A DNA stretch of 64,000 nt from Hofstenia miamia. Its lineage: Eukaryota; Xenacoelomorpha; Acoela. Both the position numbers and the translations under genes were made by a program. Location: NCBI GenBank assembly GCA_004352715.1, contig SCFE01000052.1:497958-561957 (forward strand). Direction: 5' to 3'. The notes beneath the pieces were generated by a model. It was not told the DNA's origin, did not search any database, and worked only from the letters and a program-made list of their open reading frames with translations. Positions 1 through 12,605 of the stretch are shown here, piece by piece. Numbering within the stretch: position 1 is the stretch's first letter; each line of letters opens with the position of its first letter.

Positions 1-3000
1 AAATTAATGTATAACATAATTTTAATAAATTTGATATTTTGAAATAATATACTTAGCTCTCAAGAACAACAATTACAATTGATCTAGTCATGTTGTTATA
101 TTATATTCAGAATTTCACTTGAATTTGTATTAATTGTATATTTACATGAATGCCTGCTAATATTTATTTACAATTATTAAAGCTATAAATAGTTGATATC
201 ATTACGCCAGTTTCAATTTGTAGACTTATTTACATATAAACAATTCCGATTTACATTAATAATTTAGAATCATTTTGAATATTAAGCAAACAAAATTCAA
301 ATATATATTAATATTTTATAAATATTATAAATGGCTGTCGAATTTTCAAATTTGATTGAATCTTTGCAAAAATTTTGTTCAATGAATTCTATTCTCTGCC
401 GTGTCCTTTTTCATGTATACTACAGCAAAACAATTTAACATAAATCACAAATATAAATTTATAATGTTGAGTTACGTACAAAAAATAATAAAAATAGAAA
501 TGAGCTATAAATAGACCACTGTTAATAGATAGATTTTTTTCGGAAAATTGTTTAAACAATTTGCTGACTGTAGCGATTCAAGGCTATAGTTTGCAAAATA
601 ATTTGATTTTGACAAATCCAATTGCAGCAGAATTTGGAAATTCTCTCATCTCTGTTTGCACTAGATTCATGATAAATGTGTCAAAAGTATTGCCAAAATC
701 TGAATTATCAAATTTTGTATATTAGAATTTGTTAAAATTTTACAGCATCTAAGCTTAAAAGCTTACAATTTTGTTTTGTTTTGAACATAAACAAATTATA
801 GAATAAATCAATCATTTATTTTAGTGAATATATATTTGAAATATTTAAATTTTAGTATAATTTTTTACATTTTTGTATGAAAATTACGGAAGGACATCGG
901 CAGAATTAAATTGTCTTTGTATTTTAGGAAAATGCAATTTCTAAAGAAATTAAATTTCTAAGAAATTGATTTTAAGTGCTTTGTTAAGTTTTAAAGCCTA
1001 CTCCGTAAAATATGCTCTTAATGCTATACAAAGGATTTATATTCTCAAGTCTACAAAAGTTTTGTTGTATTTTCATCCAAATCTACAAAATTATGGTAGT
1101 ATTTTAAATTTTAAAATACTCGAATATAGGTAAAATATAAATATATAGACGATGGAAATCACTTGCTTGGGAATTTAGCTGCTATAAATATATTCTATAA
1201 TATAAAAATATATTGATTTATCCAGTTGCATTAGTGCTATCCAATACTCAAATACGTACAAATTGCTATTCAAAAAGTTATTAATATGTTTGTTTGTCGA
1301 ATTCAGCTAAAAATTTACTTTCACAAGATTTTATGGTGTAAGACATCCTAGACAGTAAATCTACTTCAAAACAATAAACACAGTCCTCATTTCGAGAGCG
1401 TAGATAGCAATTGTGTCAGGGTCGGAAGGTTTGCATTTGATTTGAAAAAATGTTTAATAATTATTTATAAAAATGATTTTACATGCAATTTGAATAACTC
1501 TGTTACTTTTTAAGACACCTAATATAAATACAATTGGCTTACAAGATTTTTTCTAAGAAATCAACAATCTATTTTTCATTTAATATCGATCAAATTTACA
1601 GTAAAATTCGTTCTGCTAGTATTAGAATAGTTTTGGATCGATTTGAAAAATCTAATTTAAATTCCTTAATTAAATATATAATTTTTTCGTTTTTGAATGA
1701 AAATTAAGTTTTTAGTTATTAGCTATTTAATCAGTTAAGTAACAAACATTATAATAACTATAATTATTATAAATAATAGCCAAGTAAAATTTGGGCTTTG
1801 GATTACGCTTAGAATTAGTGAAAATTTATTAAAATATTGTTACGAATAATTTTTAATTTGTGTTTGTGAAACACACTGACTGAAAGCCCATACAAAAAGG
1901 GTCATTTGACAAAAATTTCAGAGTTTTAATTTTTAAAAATTGAGATCCATTATCAAATTTCTATATAAAATTACTAAAGAAATCTGAGATAAATAAAAAA
2001 CGTGTTCCTTAGAAATACTATTCTTAAATTATTATCGATTTAGAAAACCGTTATTAACTACATTGCATGAATCAGTAATTTCATCTTTATGAAAATATTT
2101 ATAATTTTGATAAAATGTATTTTATCTAAATATTTCAGTTATAATTGTCTTCTAAAAATTATAAGAACCTATTTTGAAATCAATCATTTTTTCGATAACC
2201 CCTTCAAAATGGTTATTTTCTCAATTTATAAATTTGAATAGACAATAACATTTAAATTGTAAGTATTTTAGAATAGATATTTCTTGCCAATATTGCAGGT
2301 ATTCAAAATATCTCTGAGAAATATGCAAATGTGGCCTTGTTTCTTTGGTAATTATGCAGTGATGATGGATTCTATATCAGGAGTTGAGAACCATGATGGG
2401 CTAACTCTCATTGGAATAATTGACTAATTTGTGTATTATACATTAAATAATTCAGTAACATATTTTTCCTATTTACTAAATGCTTTTAATTATGTCAGCA
2501 ATATATTTATCACCATTAAAATAAATATGTTAACAATATCATTTTACACCTTTTTATTAAAACAATGTGGGCTAGCACACTATGGCTCTCAGCCCCTCAT
2601 ATGTTGTATGTTGTAAACAAAAATTTTAAAAAAATTTCGCTAAAGCCTAAATATAGTGATGAAAAAATCTTTGTTCTAAAAATTGTAAATTTTCATGGTT
2701 TCATTAAGTACTGGTTATAACTGAATGTTTGAGAGACAAAATCTAAATTTCAACAAACAAGAATACGTAATTGAAATAACTGCATTAAATCAATTATAAT
2801 AATGTAAATATGAACTGTTTTTATAAATTACATTTTGTATATGTATTTTCAATTCATTTTTTTGGTTTCTATTCCATCTTCTCGAATTAAAATTAGTCTT
2901 GCAGCCAGGTGGAGACCAATTTCTATATTTATCTAAGCATAAAAATCCCTTTGTGAAAATCATGTTTCAAGCTCGAACTTATATTAAAAATGATTTTCAT

Positions 3001-3298
3001 GTGCCTTTACAAACAATATTTGCTGTGGCAACAGGTCATCTAATTTTTGTGAAAACCCATAACTCATTTAACTATATATATAAAGCTGACAATGATGATT
3101 CTTAAAAATATAAATTTTTAGTGTATGTGTTGGGTCATGCAAGTTTGCATTTATATCAACTTATGATCAGATTTCACATAGTGCCTGATGAAAATACAGA
3201 TATTGAAAAAATTAGTGACTAGTGTACACATTGCACTTATGTTGGAGTGAAATCAGTATTTAATATGATTAATGAGATGTCAAAATATTAATGTTATC
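1..3298. other. AT-rich non-coding stretch
   Basis: Very AT-rich DNA with many short A and T runs and frequent stops in all frames. The small open frames at 2431-2616 and 2899-3105 lack recognisable domains, and the second one has no ATG at its start. No RNA gene, long repeat or transposon end was seen. This looks like intergenic or intronic DNA. Confidence 0.6.
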
Positions 3299-3847
3299 TT
3301 AAGGTGTGTTCCCATTATCGACTTTTATCCTCTGTCAAGAAATCGGTCATAAAAGTCGATAGTGTGAACACTCTATCTGCTATTTTATCTGCTGATAAAA
3401 GTCGATAGTCTGAACGCTCCATCCGATTTTTTGGCAAAACAGCCAGATTACTATCATCTGATAATTTATCAGCTGATAAAAATCGATAGTCTGAACGGTA
3501 CTAAAACTAGTCGAATAGCTACTTGAAACTAATTGCTTACTTCTCAAGTAGGGAACAGACTTCCAAAACGTAAATTATTGTCGTTGAAATATTTCAACTT
3601 CAAAATATGTAAACATTGTTTAGATTCCAAGACAAACCAATCCATAAACAGATGTTGTTGTTTTTCTTACTGTCAATCAAAAGATGATAATTTATCATCT
3701 GATAAAAAATCGATAGTCTGAACGCTCTTCCAACTCCGCATTTTCTGATAAAAAATCGGATGATAAAAAATCGCCAATGTGAACGAAAATAATTGCATTT
3801 TCGATTAAAATCTGCTGATAAAAGTCGATAGTGGGAACACACCTTTA
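3299..3847. mobile_element. PIF/Harbinger-like MITE with TTA target duplication
   Basis: A 543-bp element (3302-3844) is bounded by near-perfect inverted repeats of about 28 bp that begin AGGTGTGTTCCCA and continue into TATCGACTTTTATC. The two arms differ at one base. Directly outside each end is the trinucleotide TTA (3299-3301 and 3845-3847), which fits the 3-bp TWA duplication of PIF/Harbinger elements. The interior repeats a motif close to GATAAAAGTCGATAGT-TGAACG about six times (near 3349, 3393, 3471, 3697, 3748 and 3814). Such iteration resembles subterminal transposase-binding sites. Small frames on both strands here are by-products of the repeats, and there is no transposase, so the element is non-autonomous. 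Superfamily assignment rests mainly on the target duplication and is inferred. Confidence 0.75.
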
Positions 3848-6230
3848 CAAGTTTTGTGTATTTGTCAATTTCTTATAAACTATATTCCAACCAACGAACT
3901 ACTGCTTTAAATTCCAAGTGGGCTGTAAAAACTTTTCTTTATCTAAAACTGATCAATTTGTAGGGAATTAAGTAAACAGAGATTTATTATAAAATTAGAA
4001 ACTGCTTTATTAATGCAATTACCATTTTACACAAATTATGATAAACTTGCATTTGCCATGTTTTTTAAAGAAACAGATGGATGCACTATCACTGCAGTGA
4101 GCCAGATATTACGAATTATTTTAATTGTTTATTTATCCAATGAAATTGTCGAACAGACTAACTTCTCATTTGAGAATTCACTATTTTATCTGTAGTCTTC
4201 GACGCTTTCTTTTCTTCACAATTGTAGCTTAAGGTAATTTTAATTAATAAAAAACAAAATAGTTTTTAAATGTTAACTTAACACGTTTCAGTCTTGTAAT
4301 ATTTAAACATACAGAAGAATGTCTCAAACACACATTAAATTAAAATTGAATTACAAATTACATTTCAGAAAATTTAGGACTAATTAATGTTCAAAGCCAT
4401 TAGATATTTACTGTTTTAGCAATAATCTATACATTTAAATGTACTAATAAATTAATATTAAAGGAATTTATAGATTGTATTTTCTACTTGAAAGAGCCAA
4501 CCGCTCCCTATGACGCCATATTAGTGAAGCCATAAGAAATGTGATGATGAAACATTGAAATCTACCTAATTATAGTTACTTCTTGGGAATCATTTGAAAA
4601 AATATTCCTCTTGTGAAAGTTTTGTGCAAAAAGAAACAAAAACGTTCAAAATACAATTTAATAGGATTATCAACGTATATGAAGGCTAAACCTTAGGATC
4701 TGGTTTATGAGTTATTAATCAAATAAAATTTGTATTTTCAGACAACGGACCCATATACTTAATTCTAGTTTTAAACAAATTAATCTTATCATTAGATATT
4801 AACTTTAAGGTTGTAAATCATTTAACATAAGTGTTTTGGCATTTCATGCTATTTTTATTGGCGTGACTATTCTTGACATCCACATGCCATTGACATTGTC
4901 TATTTAGTTCTGATGCTGGAATTGTTTGGTTTTTTTTGTTTCAAATGTGCTATATGACATAATATTGTTGGTTCTTAAAAATAACTAGAAATACAGAGCA
5001 GTAGTAGTTTATTTCTGCAAGTTTTCAACAACATAAAACATTTCTTAAGGTTTTCTTTTAATGGGTTTGTCTACTAAATTAGAAAAAAGAACATTTGTAT
5101 TAACACTTGAATTTCTAGACCTGCACTTCTTGTGACACTAATTTTGCGATTATGAAGTATAACTTTTTGGTTACAATTAGAAATTTAACCTGACACTAGA
5201 ACACCGTGACAATATTTTATTAATATTAATTAGCGTGTATTAAGTTTAAAATTCAAAGTGAGGTTATAAAAGTTCAACGACTGCTTCAAAATTTAAACGA
5301 GTCTTAAGTATTTGGAAATATAATTAGAAATAATCAACAATTATTAAGAAAATGCTTGTTAGAAAACAAAGTTTTCAAAGTTATGAATTCAATCTCTTTG
5401 CTTAGTTGATCCATGATTATCATCGTTCCTTCAGCTAAAGATAGCATCCACTTTATATACTTCGAATAATAAATTTGTTTCAATTAAATAAGTACTGTTC
5501 ATATCATTTGTTGGAAAGCGAAAAATTAAAAATTAATGATCATACATACTGGGCAATTGGATTCATTATTCGTTTTTATTACGAAATAGAAAACATTATA
5601 GTCAAAGTTGTAAGAGAATTTTGTTTTATTAATTAATCAGTAATTTTTCTGCATATGAATATATGATCCTCAGCTTTGTCATAATAAGTAAGTTGAGTTG
5701 GTAAAATAGTGGTGCATCAATAATTGTAAAAATTGCTATTTCAATGGCTTATGTAAGTGTGATTATCAAATTATTAATGTTATTTTATTAATAAATTTTT
5801 TGAAATTTATGTTATTCAATTTGGTATTTTGGCAATATTTTTATTTTTCAATTTCTAAAAAATATTAATTTCTGCCAATTAGAAATCATTAAATTAATGT
5901 TTCAAATTGAATACCTTTATTGATGATATTCAATATTTAGAAAACAAGACATGTGCATTTTTGTCTAAGGCGGACGCACACATTAGGGAGATGTTGCGTG
6001 AAAATTGATTAAGTTGCTCTTGGAGCACCTCCCAGATGTATGCGTGGACTTGGAAAATTGCCTGTAACATCAATGCCAATGCCAAAACATTGTGCACAAA
6101 GATAAAGGAAAATCAATTAGTTTTTTGCGGCAGTATTTTGCTGATGAGTGGCCCGTCCTAATGTCATTCTTAGTTCATAATTCATGACTAGTTTATAACT
6201 TCGCAATTTACTATTTTAAGAGCTATAAAT

Positions 6231-6231
6231 T

Positions 6232-6299
<68 letters not shown>
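6231..6299. repeat. (TA)n microsatellite
   Basis: About 68 bp of almost uninterrupted TA dinucleotides, broken once by TTCT near 6268. It creates a run of alternating Tyr-Ile in a minus-strand frame, which is not a gene. Confidence 0.95.
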
Positions 6300-6304
<5 letters not shown>

Positions 6305-8385
6305 CTATTAATTAAACATATATAAATATATATATATAATGATAATAAGATATAATATTTCAAATGTATTGTCGATTTTGTTTTTTCAAATGTCAAATGA
6401 AAAATTTTGTTGTTCAATAGCGAATGAATGTAATCTTTTAAAGAGTTGAAATATGATTATTTGGAACTTATAAAGTGTGAGAACAATGTGCATTTATATG
6501 TGCTAAGGAATTTCATGCAATTGGGTCATAAAATTTTCATCTACAAGAAAACTAGTGCGAAGCTTGATAGTTGTTATGAATTAGATAATGATATCAATTC
6601 TGCAAGGATACTTAGAGAGAAGCATGAGGTTGTAAAATATACTTTCAAATTATCTTAATCATCAACACTGTAATCTTTTTATTAATTTAACTGGCTATCA
6701 CATGTGCGCATTTTCAAGTACTCCCATGAAGGAAATTTATTAGTAAATGTGTAGTAAGAAGTATTCCATTGGGAAACAGTAATGGATATTTGTTATATTA
6801 ATTGGTGTCATTTAAGTACCAGTCCCGTCAATGAGCTATTCATTTTTCTAATCAATTATCAGATTGGGTGATATATCATTGAAATAATAGCTGAATTCAT
6901 CAAAAAATATGTCAACTAAATTACTGCAGTCTGTTTTCAATACAGTTAATTTATTTCTAATTTTTTCATTGAATAATGCTCTCAAGTGGCAATAAAGTAT
7001 TTCAATAATTTGCAAAATATTTTCATGTCTAAGGTAAATTTTTTTTTGGTATTGTATTCAAAGATATTATTCCAGTTATCAGGAGTTTCTTAATATAATT
7101 ACCATATGGCCATATTCTAGTACAATTATAATACTATTTGCCCTTAGTGCTTAATATTACCTACAATTTGGAAAATATTGAGTAGTAAAATACTTTTCCA
7201 TGAAGCTTTGCACATTACTAAAACAATCCTTTTTCTACAAAATGAGGCCATGCGATAGCTGACGACAGCATCACTTTCAATGATAGGCAGTGAAATATTT
7301 GTGATTTTTTCAAAATGGCCCAAGATTTATGATGCATCCTCTCTGTTGACAAAACCTAGTTAATGTATTCATGATATGTTTTTGACTTAACAACTCATAT
7401 TGCCAAAATGGGGAAGCAAAAACACCAGCTTCAGGTAAATACGCTAAATTACATAATCAAAATTTTGAAAATATTATTAACAAAAGTCCAATAGCAAGAC
7501 AATGATTGTGTGAACTCACTTCAAACTTTATAAGAATGCTTATCATATACTATAAAGGTAAAATTCAGGAAAGTACAGACGTATCGGGATTTTCAAAGAT
7601 CTAAAATTTAAAAAGTTTGCTAAGGGAGGCGGGTACAAGCCCACTGTATCAAATAGGGCACAATGTCAGCAATGTGCAGTAGTCGCAAATGATTTTACAA
7701 AATATAGAATTTGTAGTGGATAATTTTATTTTGAATACTTTTCTTCTAGTAAATATAGACAAAGAGGCCACATATTAAGATGATTTTGTTTCTCATAAAC
7801 ATAAAATTTAAATTAATGGTCGTTTTGCACCAATGCAAGATGTCATGCTAGACCAATAATAAGCAAGAAATGTGTTAATATTTTTGATACATGTTTTAGA
7901 AATAACAATACTATTATAATATTTACCAAAATATTTTAAAATATACAGTGAAAAGAATCACTTCAATGATATTGCTCTTGAAATGTTTAATGTCTTAAAA
8001 CCATCATTGAAAAACTACATGTTTCAAATTAGAATTCATGTATTTAGTTTATGATACTGTTATATTATTGATTATCAAACATATCTTGGATTAAAATAAT
8101 ATTAATAATTTTACTTTTAAGATAAAAGAAACGCTTTAAATTCCTTTATTTATCTCTAAGATTATCTGAAAACAATATAAAATAAGATTTACTTCCATCT
8201 GCAGGGATGCCAAGAAGTTCTTTAACAAAAACTTAATCTACAAAATCCTAAAATTTATTGATAATACTGTCAAAGCAATATATCGTAATATTTTTTAAAA
8301 AAAGCTGATTAGAATTCCTTTCTACCATCAAAGGAAATACATGTACTTGAGAATATTAAAAATTATTAAAATTAAATAAATTTAT

Positions 8386-8460
8386 ATACATATATATATA
8401 TATACAGTATTTATATAACCCTAACCCTATATATATATACAGTATTTATATAAATATATA
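8386..8460. repeat. TA-rich repeat enclosing a CCCTAA tract
   Basis: Two copies of a roughly 20-bp TA-rich segment containing ACAGTATTTATATA flank the tract TAACCCTAACCCT (8416-8428), which is two units of the vertebrate-type telomere motif. Confidence 0.8.
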
Positions 8461-10688
8461 TTTTCATGGGAATGCCAAATCATTTGTGCTTTCATAATTC
8501 AAATTTTTGGCCGATTTGCTGAAGACCAACTAAACCGGGTAACAATGAAAGGCAGATAATTAATTGCTAATATATCCTATCCATATTTCTCGGGACTTGC
8601 ACAATTGTTGGATCAAGTTTAGTACATAATTATTTTTTACACCTTTTTTTATTTTCCCATGCGCGGTCCCATTTTATATCATAGGCAATACAATTGGGCT
8701 CCTTATAATGTCTATTGTAATGATAACTTTGTTAATTCATTCAACTCTGATTTAATGTATAAGTTGGCATGTTTTCGAGAATTCTTAATTGGGCTTCACT
8801 TTAAAATATGACTTGAAATTTGGAAGAATAAATTTTCAATTCTACATTGTTTTCGGTTAAAAATGTTGCAAGTCATTCATAATTTTATAGAATCACACAA
8901 CTTAAATATATTGTTTTCTAATCTGAATTTCTGAAATTGAATCTATGATTCTAGTGTTTTGGTGAAGAACGTAATTTCTGTCACCATGCTACTTCTCAAT
9001 ACCAAATCTTAGATAAACAAAAAAAAACCTAGACTAAACAAAACAATATAGTTTAGGTATTTGTGTAAATGTTATAACGTTCTTTCCATATAAAAAAAAT
9101 TATTAGAATTTGGAGCCAATCATAATATATATCGTTGTAGAGAGCTTGAAAAAAGCAAAATTACTTCTGTTTCCAAAATATCATTTTCTCAATAAATTTC
9201 AATCAAGTTTGATTTTATTAGTTTTCCATTTAGTTAAAGTACAAAAGAATATGCTTGCCAAACTAAAATACCTTCAAATAAGATAAATATCACTTTATCG
9301 CCATCACTATACTTTTGGTAGAGTTTGTAAAATATTAATAAATAATGAAAATTTATACAACTAATGTTGAAAAAACGCTAAGGCAATCACAAAGTTGAAG
9401 TAAGTTCTTGAAAACTAAATTACAACTATTTAGAGAAAATAATAAAGTATTTTTGAGAGTTTTAGGTAGTTGCGAACGAAAATTCTAATGAATAATGATA
9501 ATTTTGTTAAATAGGAATAAGTTTCTGCTGAATACAAAGATTATGATCTTATTTTTATTGTGAAGACTTCGCATCTTTAGTATTCAGCATGAATTTTGAG
9601 CGCCTGAATCTCTAGAAATCCCTCATTCAATTGAAATCCAATTCTATGTGGAATGTCTTTGGATCACGAATTGACTTAGATTACTTGCTTAGTTGATATT
9701 TTCTGAAAAAGTTATTAAACAAATTGAGATTCAAGATTTTTTATACTGTTAAATTATTAAACTGGACATTTAGGGTACTCTGGACACCACGGACATTGTT
9801 CATTTGGTCATGCAAGTTTAGAATTCGACAAAAAATAGCTCAATAAAACAACAATATAAAAACTCAAAATATTAAAAAATTTTGAAAACTAAAATTTTGA
9901 GATTTTTTGGAGTGAAATATGCAATAACTAGTCAATTCAGTTGTTCTCATTTTGTACATTAATTATTTGAAATATTTTGACACATTATTTTCAGTATTTT
10001 CCTTCCGGTAATTTGCTACTTCGAGAAATATTTGTATTTATGTAGAACTTTTCTTTTTCTTAGGAAGAAGTTTCCGGCATGATAGTGAATTATGAAATAA
10101 TATTCGTATTCGCATTTATAAATGCTTTTGATTTTGTTACATATCTCATTAATTTTTACTTGTCAGCAAGCTCTCAAACTAATTAAATTAGAAATCAATT
10201 CTCAATAATTTTGCTTTAGTAATGAAGCTCTGCAAAGTTCAATCATGAATCAAATCCAATATCATAATTGAGGCTAAAAAATCAATGCTCAAACCCATCT
10301 TTGCCAACGAAATAGATATGTTTATAAACCTTTTCATGTTGTGTAGTCTATAAATCATTTTAAGATCCCCTTAGAAGAAAAGAACGATGTTATTTGCACA
10401 AAATGTTACCGGTATATATCTGTCACAAATCGTCTTTCACGCCATATGTGACAATACTGAAACTGTCAAGCCATTTGAATTCAGTAGTTTTAGCAAATTA
10501 TATTGCTGCAAATGGGCATTTTCAATTTAAAGATGGCTTTATGAAAAAGATAAATTGCATTAAAAATTTTCCAAAAATCACTATGTAAAACAAGGGTCAG
10601 TATCTAGCATACAAGATATAGTAGTGGCTTTACATTTTTCTTATCATAAAAATTAATTTTCTCTGCTTCTGGTTTTTCCATTAAAAAA

Positions 10689-11907
10689 TACAGGGCGTCA
10701 AGCCTAAAGGTCAGGATCCTAAGATATAATGCTACGCAAAAGCAAAAGTGTGGAACAAAACAAATTTATTTCATTCAAAATGACACATAGCCTTTATGAA
10801 ATTCTAGTTATAGAGTTCTAGGTGTTTGCCATTTTCATCTAGGAGGCGTTGTAATGGATGGTGACAATTTCGAAAAACTGATGTCAGCATATCCTGTGCA
10901 TTGCATTGAAATAAATCTCTTATTCGTTCCTTGAGATTATCAATATTGTTAGATTGCATCGAATACACATTTGACTGGATAAAGCACCAAATGAAGAAAT
11001 TGCACGAGGTTAAATGGGATGACCGCGGTTAATGTTGATGAACTGCGTCCTACCCATATGTTGAGAAACACTTCTTTGAACTAGTTTCTCGCAATGATTG
11101 ACTGTTGGATAAAGCTGCTTACGAAGTATTACCAAGTACGGTTCACTTGTAACAAGCTCATTAAAAAAGAAGAGATCATAAATATTTCAAGACGAAATTG
11201 GTGCTCATACAGTTGTTATTGGTAAATGAAAGGGCATCGGCGAATAGCAGTGAAGATTACCTTTAAACCAATAACGGCATTTGGGTCAGTTAACCCCTCC
11301 ACGCAAATAAAAATGGGTTTCTTCTGAAAAAGTTAGTTTTAGCAAATGTTGATCATCATTCGCACTGCGTTAAAGTTCTGCTGTCGCAAAGTTCATTCGA
11401 CAATACTCATCATCTCGTAAGGACTGAACAGTTTGTAGTTTATATGGATGATAAGCTTTCGATTTAAGAAATTTTCGAATAGATCCATGGCTTGCCCTAC
11501 AGCAGTGGCAGCATATATCAATGAAAATGTCGAACACTCAGAGAAATTCGCCTTCGCATTGTCCAATGAAGCTCCTGATGTTGCAGGTTTTGTTTTTTCT
11601 CTTACCAAATTCAAAACATTACCTGTTGTCATTATTTGATCATTCCACTTCTTTATTGTTTCATCATTTGGGGCTGCTATATTCTTTTGAAACACTGATC
11701 TAAATTTCATGGAACCACACTTTCCATATTTTCTTACTACGCAGCACATTTTTTCTCTCTGTTGCACACTGTAAGACAAGTAAAAAACGAAATTTAAAAC
11801 ACAAATGCTAATCAATAATGGTCTTTGAACTGCAAATATCATTATGCCCTGGGAAAAAAATTTTTACACGCAATTGAATTGCCGAGATTTGGGCTTGACA
11901 CCTTGTA
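10689..11907 (-). mobile_element. Decayed mariner-like transposon
   Basis: The element runs from 10691 to 11905. Its ends are imperfect inverted repeats: CAGGGCGTCAAGCCTA on the left and, read inward from the right, CAAGGTGTCAAGCCCA. Each end is next to a TA dinucleotide (10689-10690 and 11906-11907), the target used by Tc1/mariner elements. The interior carries a broken mariner transposase on the minus strand. At about 1.2 kb, the length is close to that of complete mariners, so the copy is nearly full length but has been inactivated by point changes and a deletion. Confidence 0.85.
10780..11842 (-). pseudogene. Mariner-family transposase, broken
   Basis: The 5' part is a 149-codon frame (11842 down to 11393, ATG start). 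It contains a mariner-like helix-turn-helix region with the signature APNDETIKKWNDQIMTTGNVL. Further down, other frames hold the first catalytic block as FSEETHF, where mariners usually have FSDEAHF, so the Asp appears as Glu. It is followed at once by an in-frame stop. The third catalytic block reads RSSHLTSCNFFIW, where an RSPDLTPLDFFLW-like sequence is expected, so the catalytic Asp is His. The C-terminal end, IDNLKERIRDL to RLLDENGKHLEL, is recognisable. I could not find the second block (QQDGAPPH-like), and it seems deleted. The product cannot be active. Confidence 0.85.
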
Positions 11908-12407
11908 TATTAAAATTGCTTTTCCCCGAAATAGACATGGCCCGAATTTGTCACGTCCCATTTATATGATATTTGTCAAAAAATTTCTTTAATTTTTCGA
12001 TTTTTTAGACTAAAATTGTGCCTGCTAGAAACTTCTAATAAAATTTACACTCTGAAATTGAATATCCTAAGTTCATATGCAAAATTTCCATACATAAATT
12101 CTATTTTTCAACACATTGCTTATAAACTAATAGTATTGATTACATTTGGGTTGATTTGAGGTGAAATTTTCCATAATAGGGACATTTTTTAAATTTCTGA
12201 CCATTTTTTACCCAGCCGAGGCCAGTCCTGTCCAAGTGCATCCTTGGTTTCTCATGAAAATACTATCATATTCCTTTTGGACAAATACATTCATTTTGCA
12301 TTTCAATGGCTTGTTTTTTTTACTAAGAATATTATTATTCTTTAACAAAATCACTATTAAATTCTGTTACTGATACAGATTTTGTAAATATAGTATCTTA
12401 TTTACAA
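11908..12407. other. AT-rich spacer
   Basis: Spacer between the mariner relic and a dispersed repeat. It has one 70-codon frame (12161-12373) without a recognisable domain. Nothing else was seen. Confidence 0.5.
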
Positions 12408-12605
12408 CAAGGGCTGCACTCGTATATAATTTACAATGGGAGCTTTACCCTTAATCACTGAATTTTTATGTTATAATTTAGCAAAATTTCATCTCTCAAC
12501 AAGTAAAATCCAATAACCTACGCAGTAATATAGCTTTAACAAGGGAGGTTTGGTCCCCAATCCGAATTTAACAATCTAGACTGAGCCCTTCGAGGCACCG
12601 TTTTT
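12408..12605 (+). repeat. Diverged single copy of the 209-bp repeat element
   Basis: This segment aligns along its length with the unit amplified at 43262-44509 and with the flank just before that array. Shared blocks include GGCTGCACTC here versus GGCTGTACTC at 43249-43258, AATCACTGAATTTTTA versus GAGCACTGTATTTTTA, TTTGGTCCCCAATCCGA versus CTGGGTCCCCAATCAGA, and CTGAGCCCTTCGAGG versus CTGAGCCTCCTCGAG. It is much more diverged from the array units than they are from one another. It is present once here and shows no open frame. Confidence 0.75.

Larger units (their letters stand above)
3848..10688. other. AT-rich non-coding stretch with microsatellites
   Basis: Long AT-rich stretch without a recognisable gene. 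It contains (TA)n tracts at 6231-6299 and 8386-8460, a short CCCTAA-type tract at 8416-8428, and a small inverted repeat at about 5971-6052. Open frames at 4013-4195, 6446-6658 and 10394-10588 are 60-70 codons, have no recognisable domain, and are of chance length. Confidence 0.55.

Noticed and set aside
2899-3105. 68-residue frame after a possible splice acceptor
   Set aside because: It starts without ATG, no matching donor or neighbouring exon could be supported, and the protein is not recognised.
3533-3842. Frames of 62 and 80 residues in the Harbinger-like MITE
   Set aside because: They are translations of inverted and iterated non-coding repeats.
11448-11703. Plus-strand frames of 60-63 residues inside the mariner relic
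   Set aside because: They are antisense to the mariner helix-turn-helix region and have no domain.
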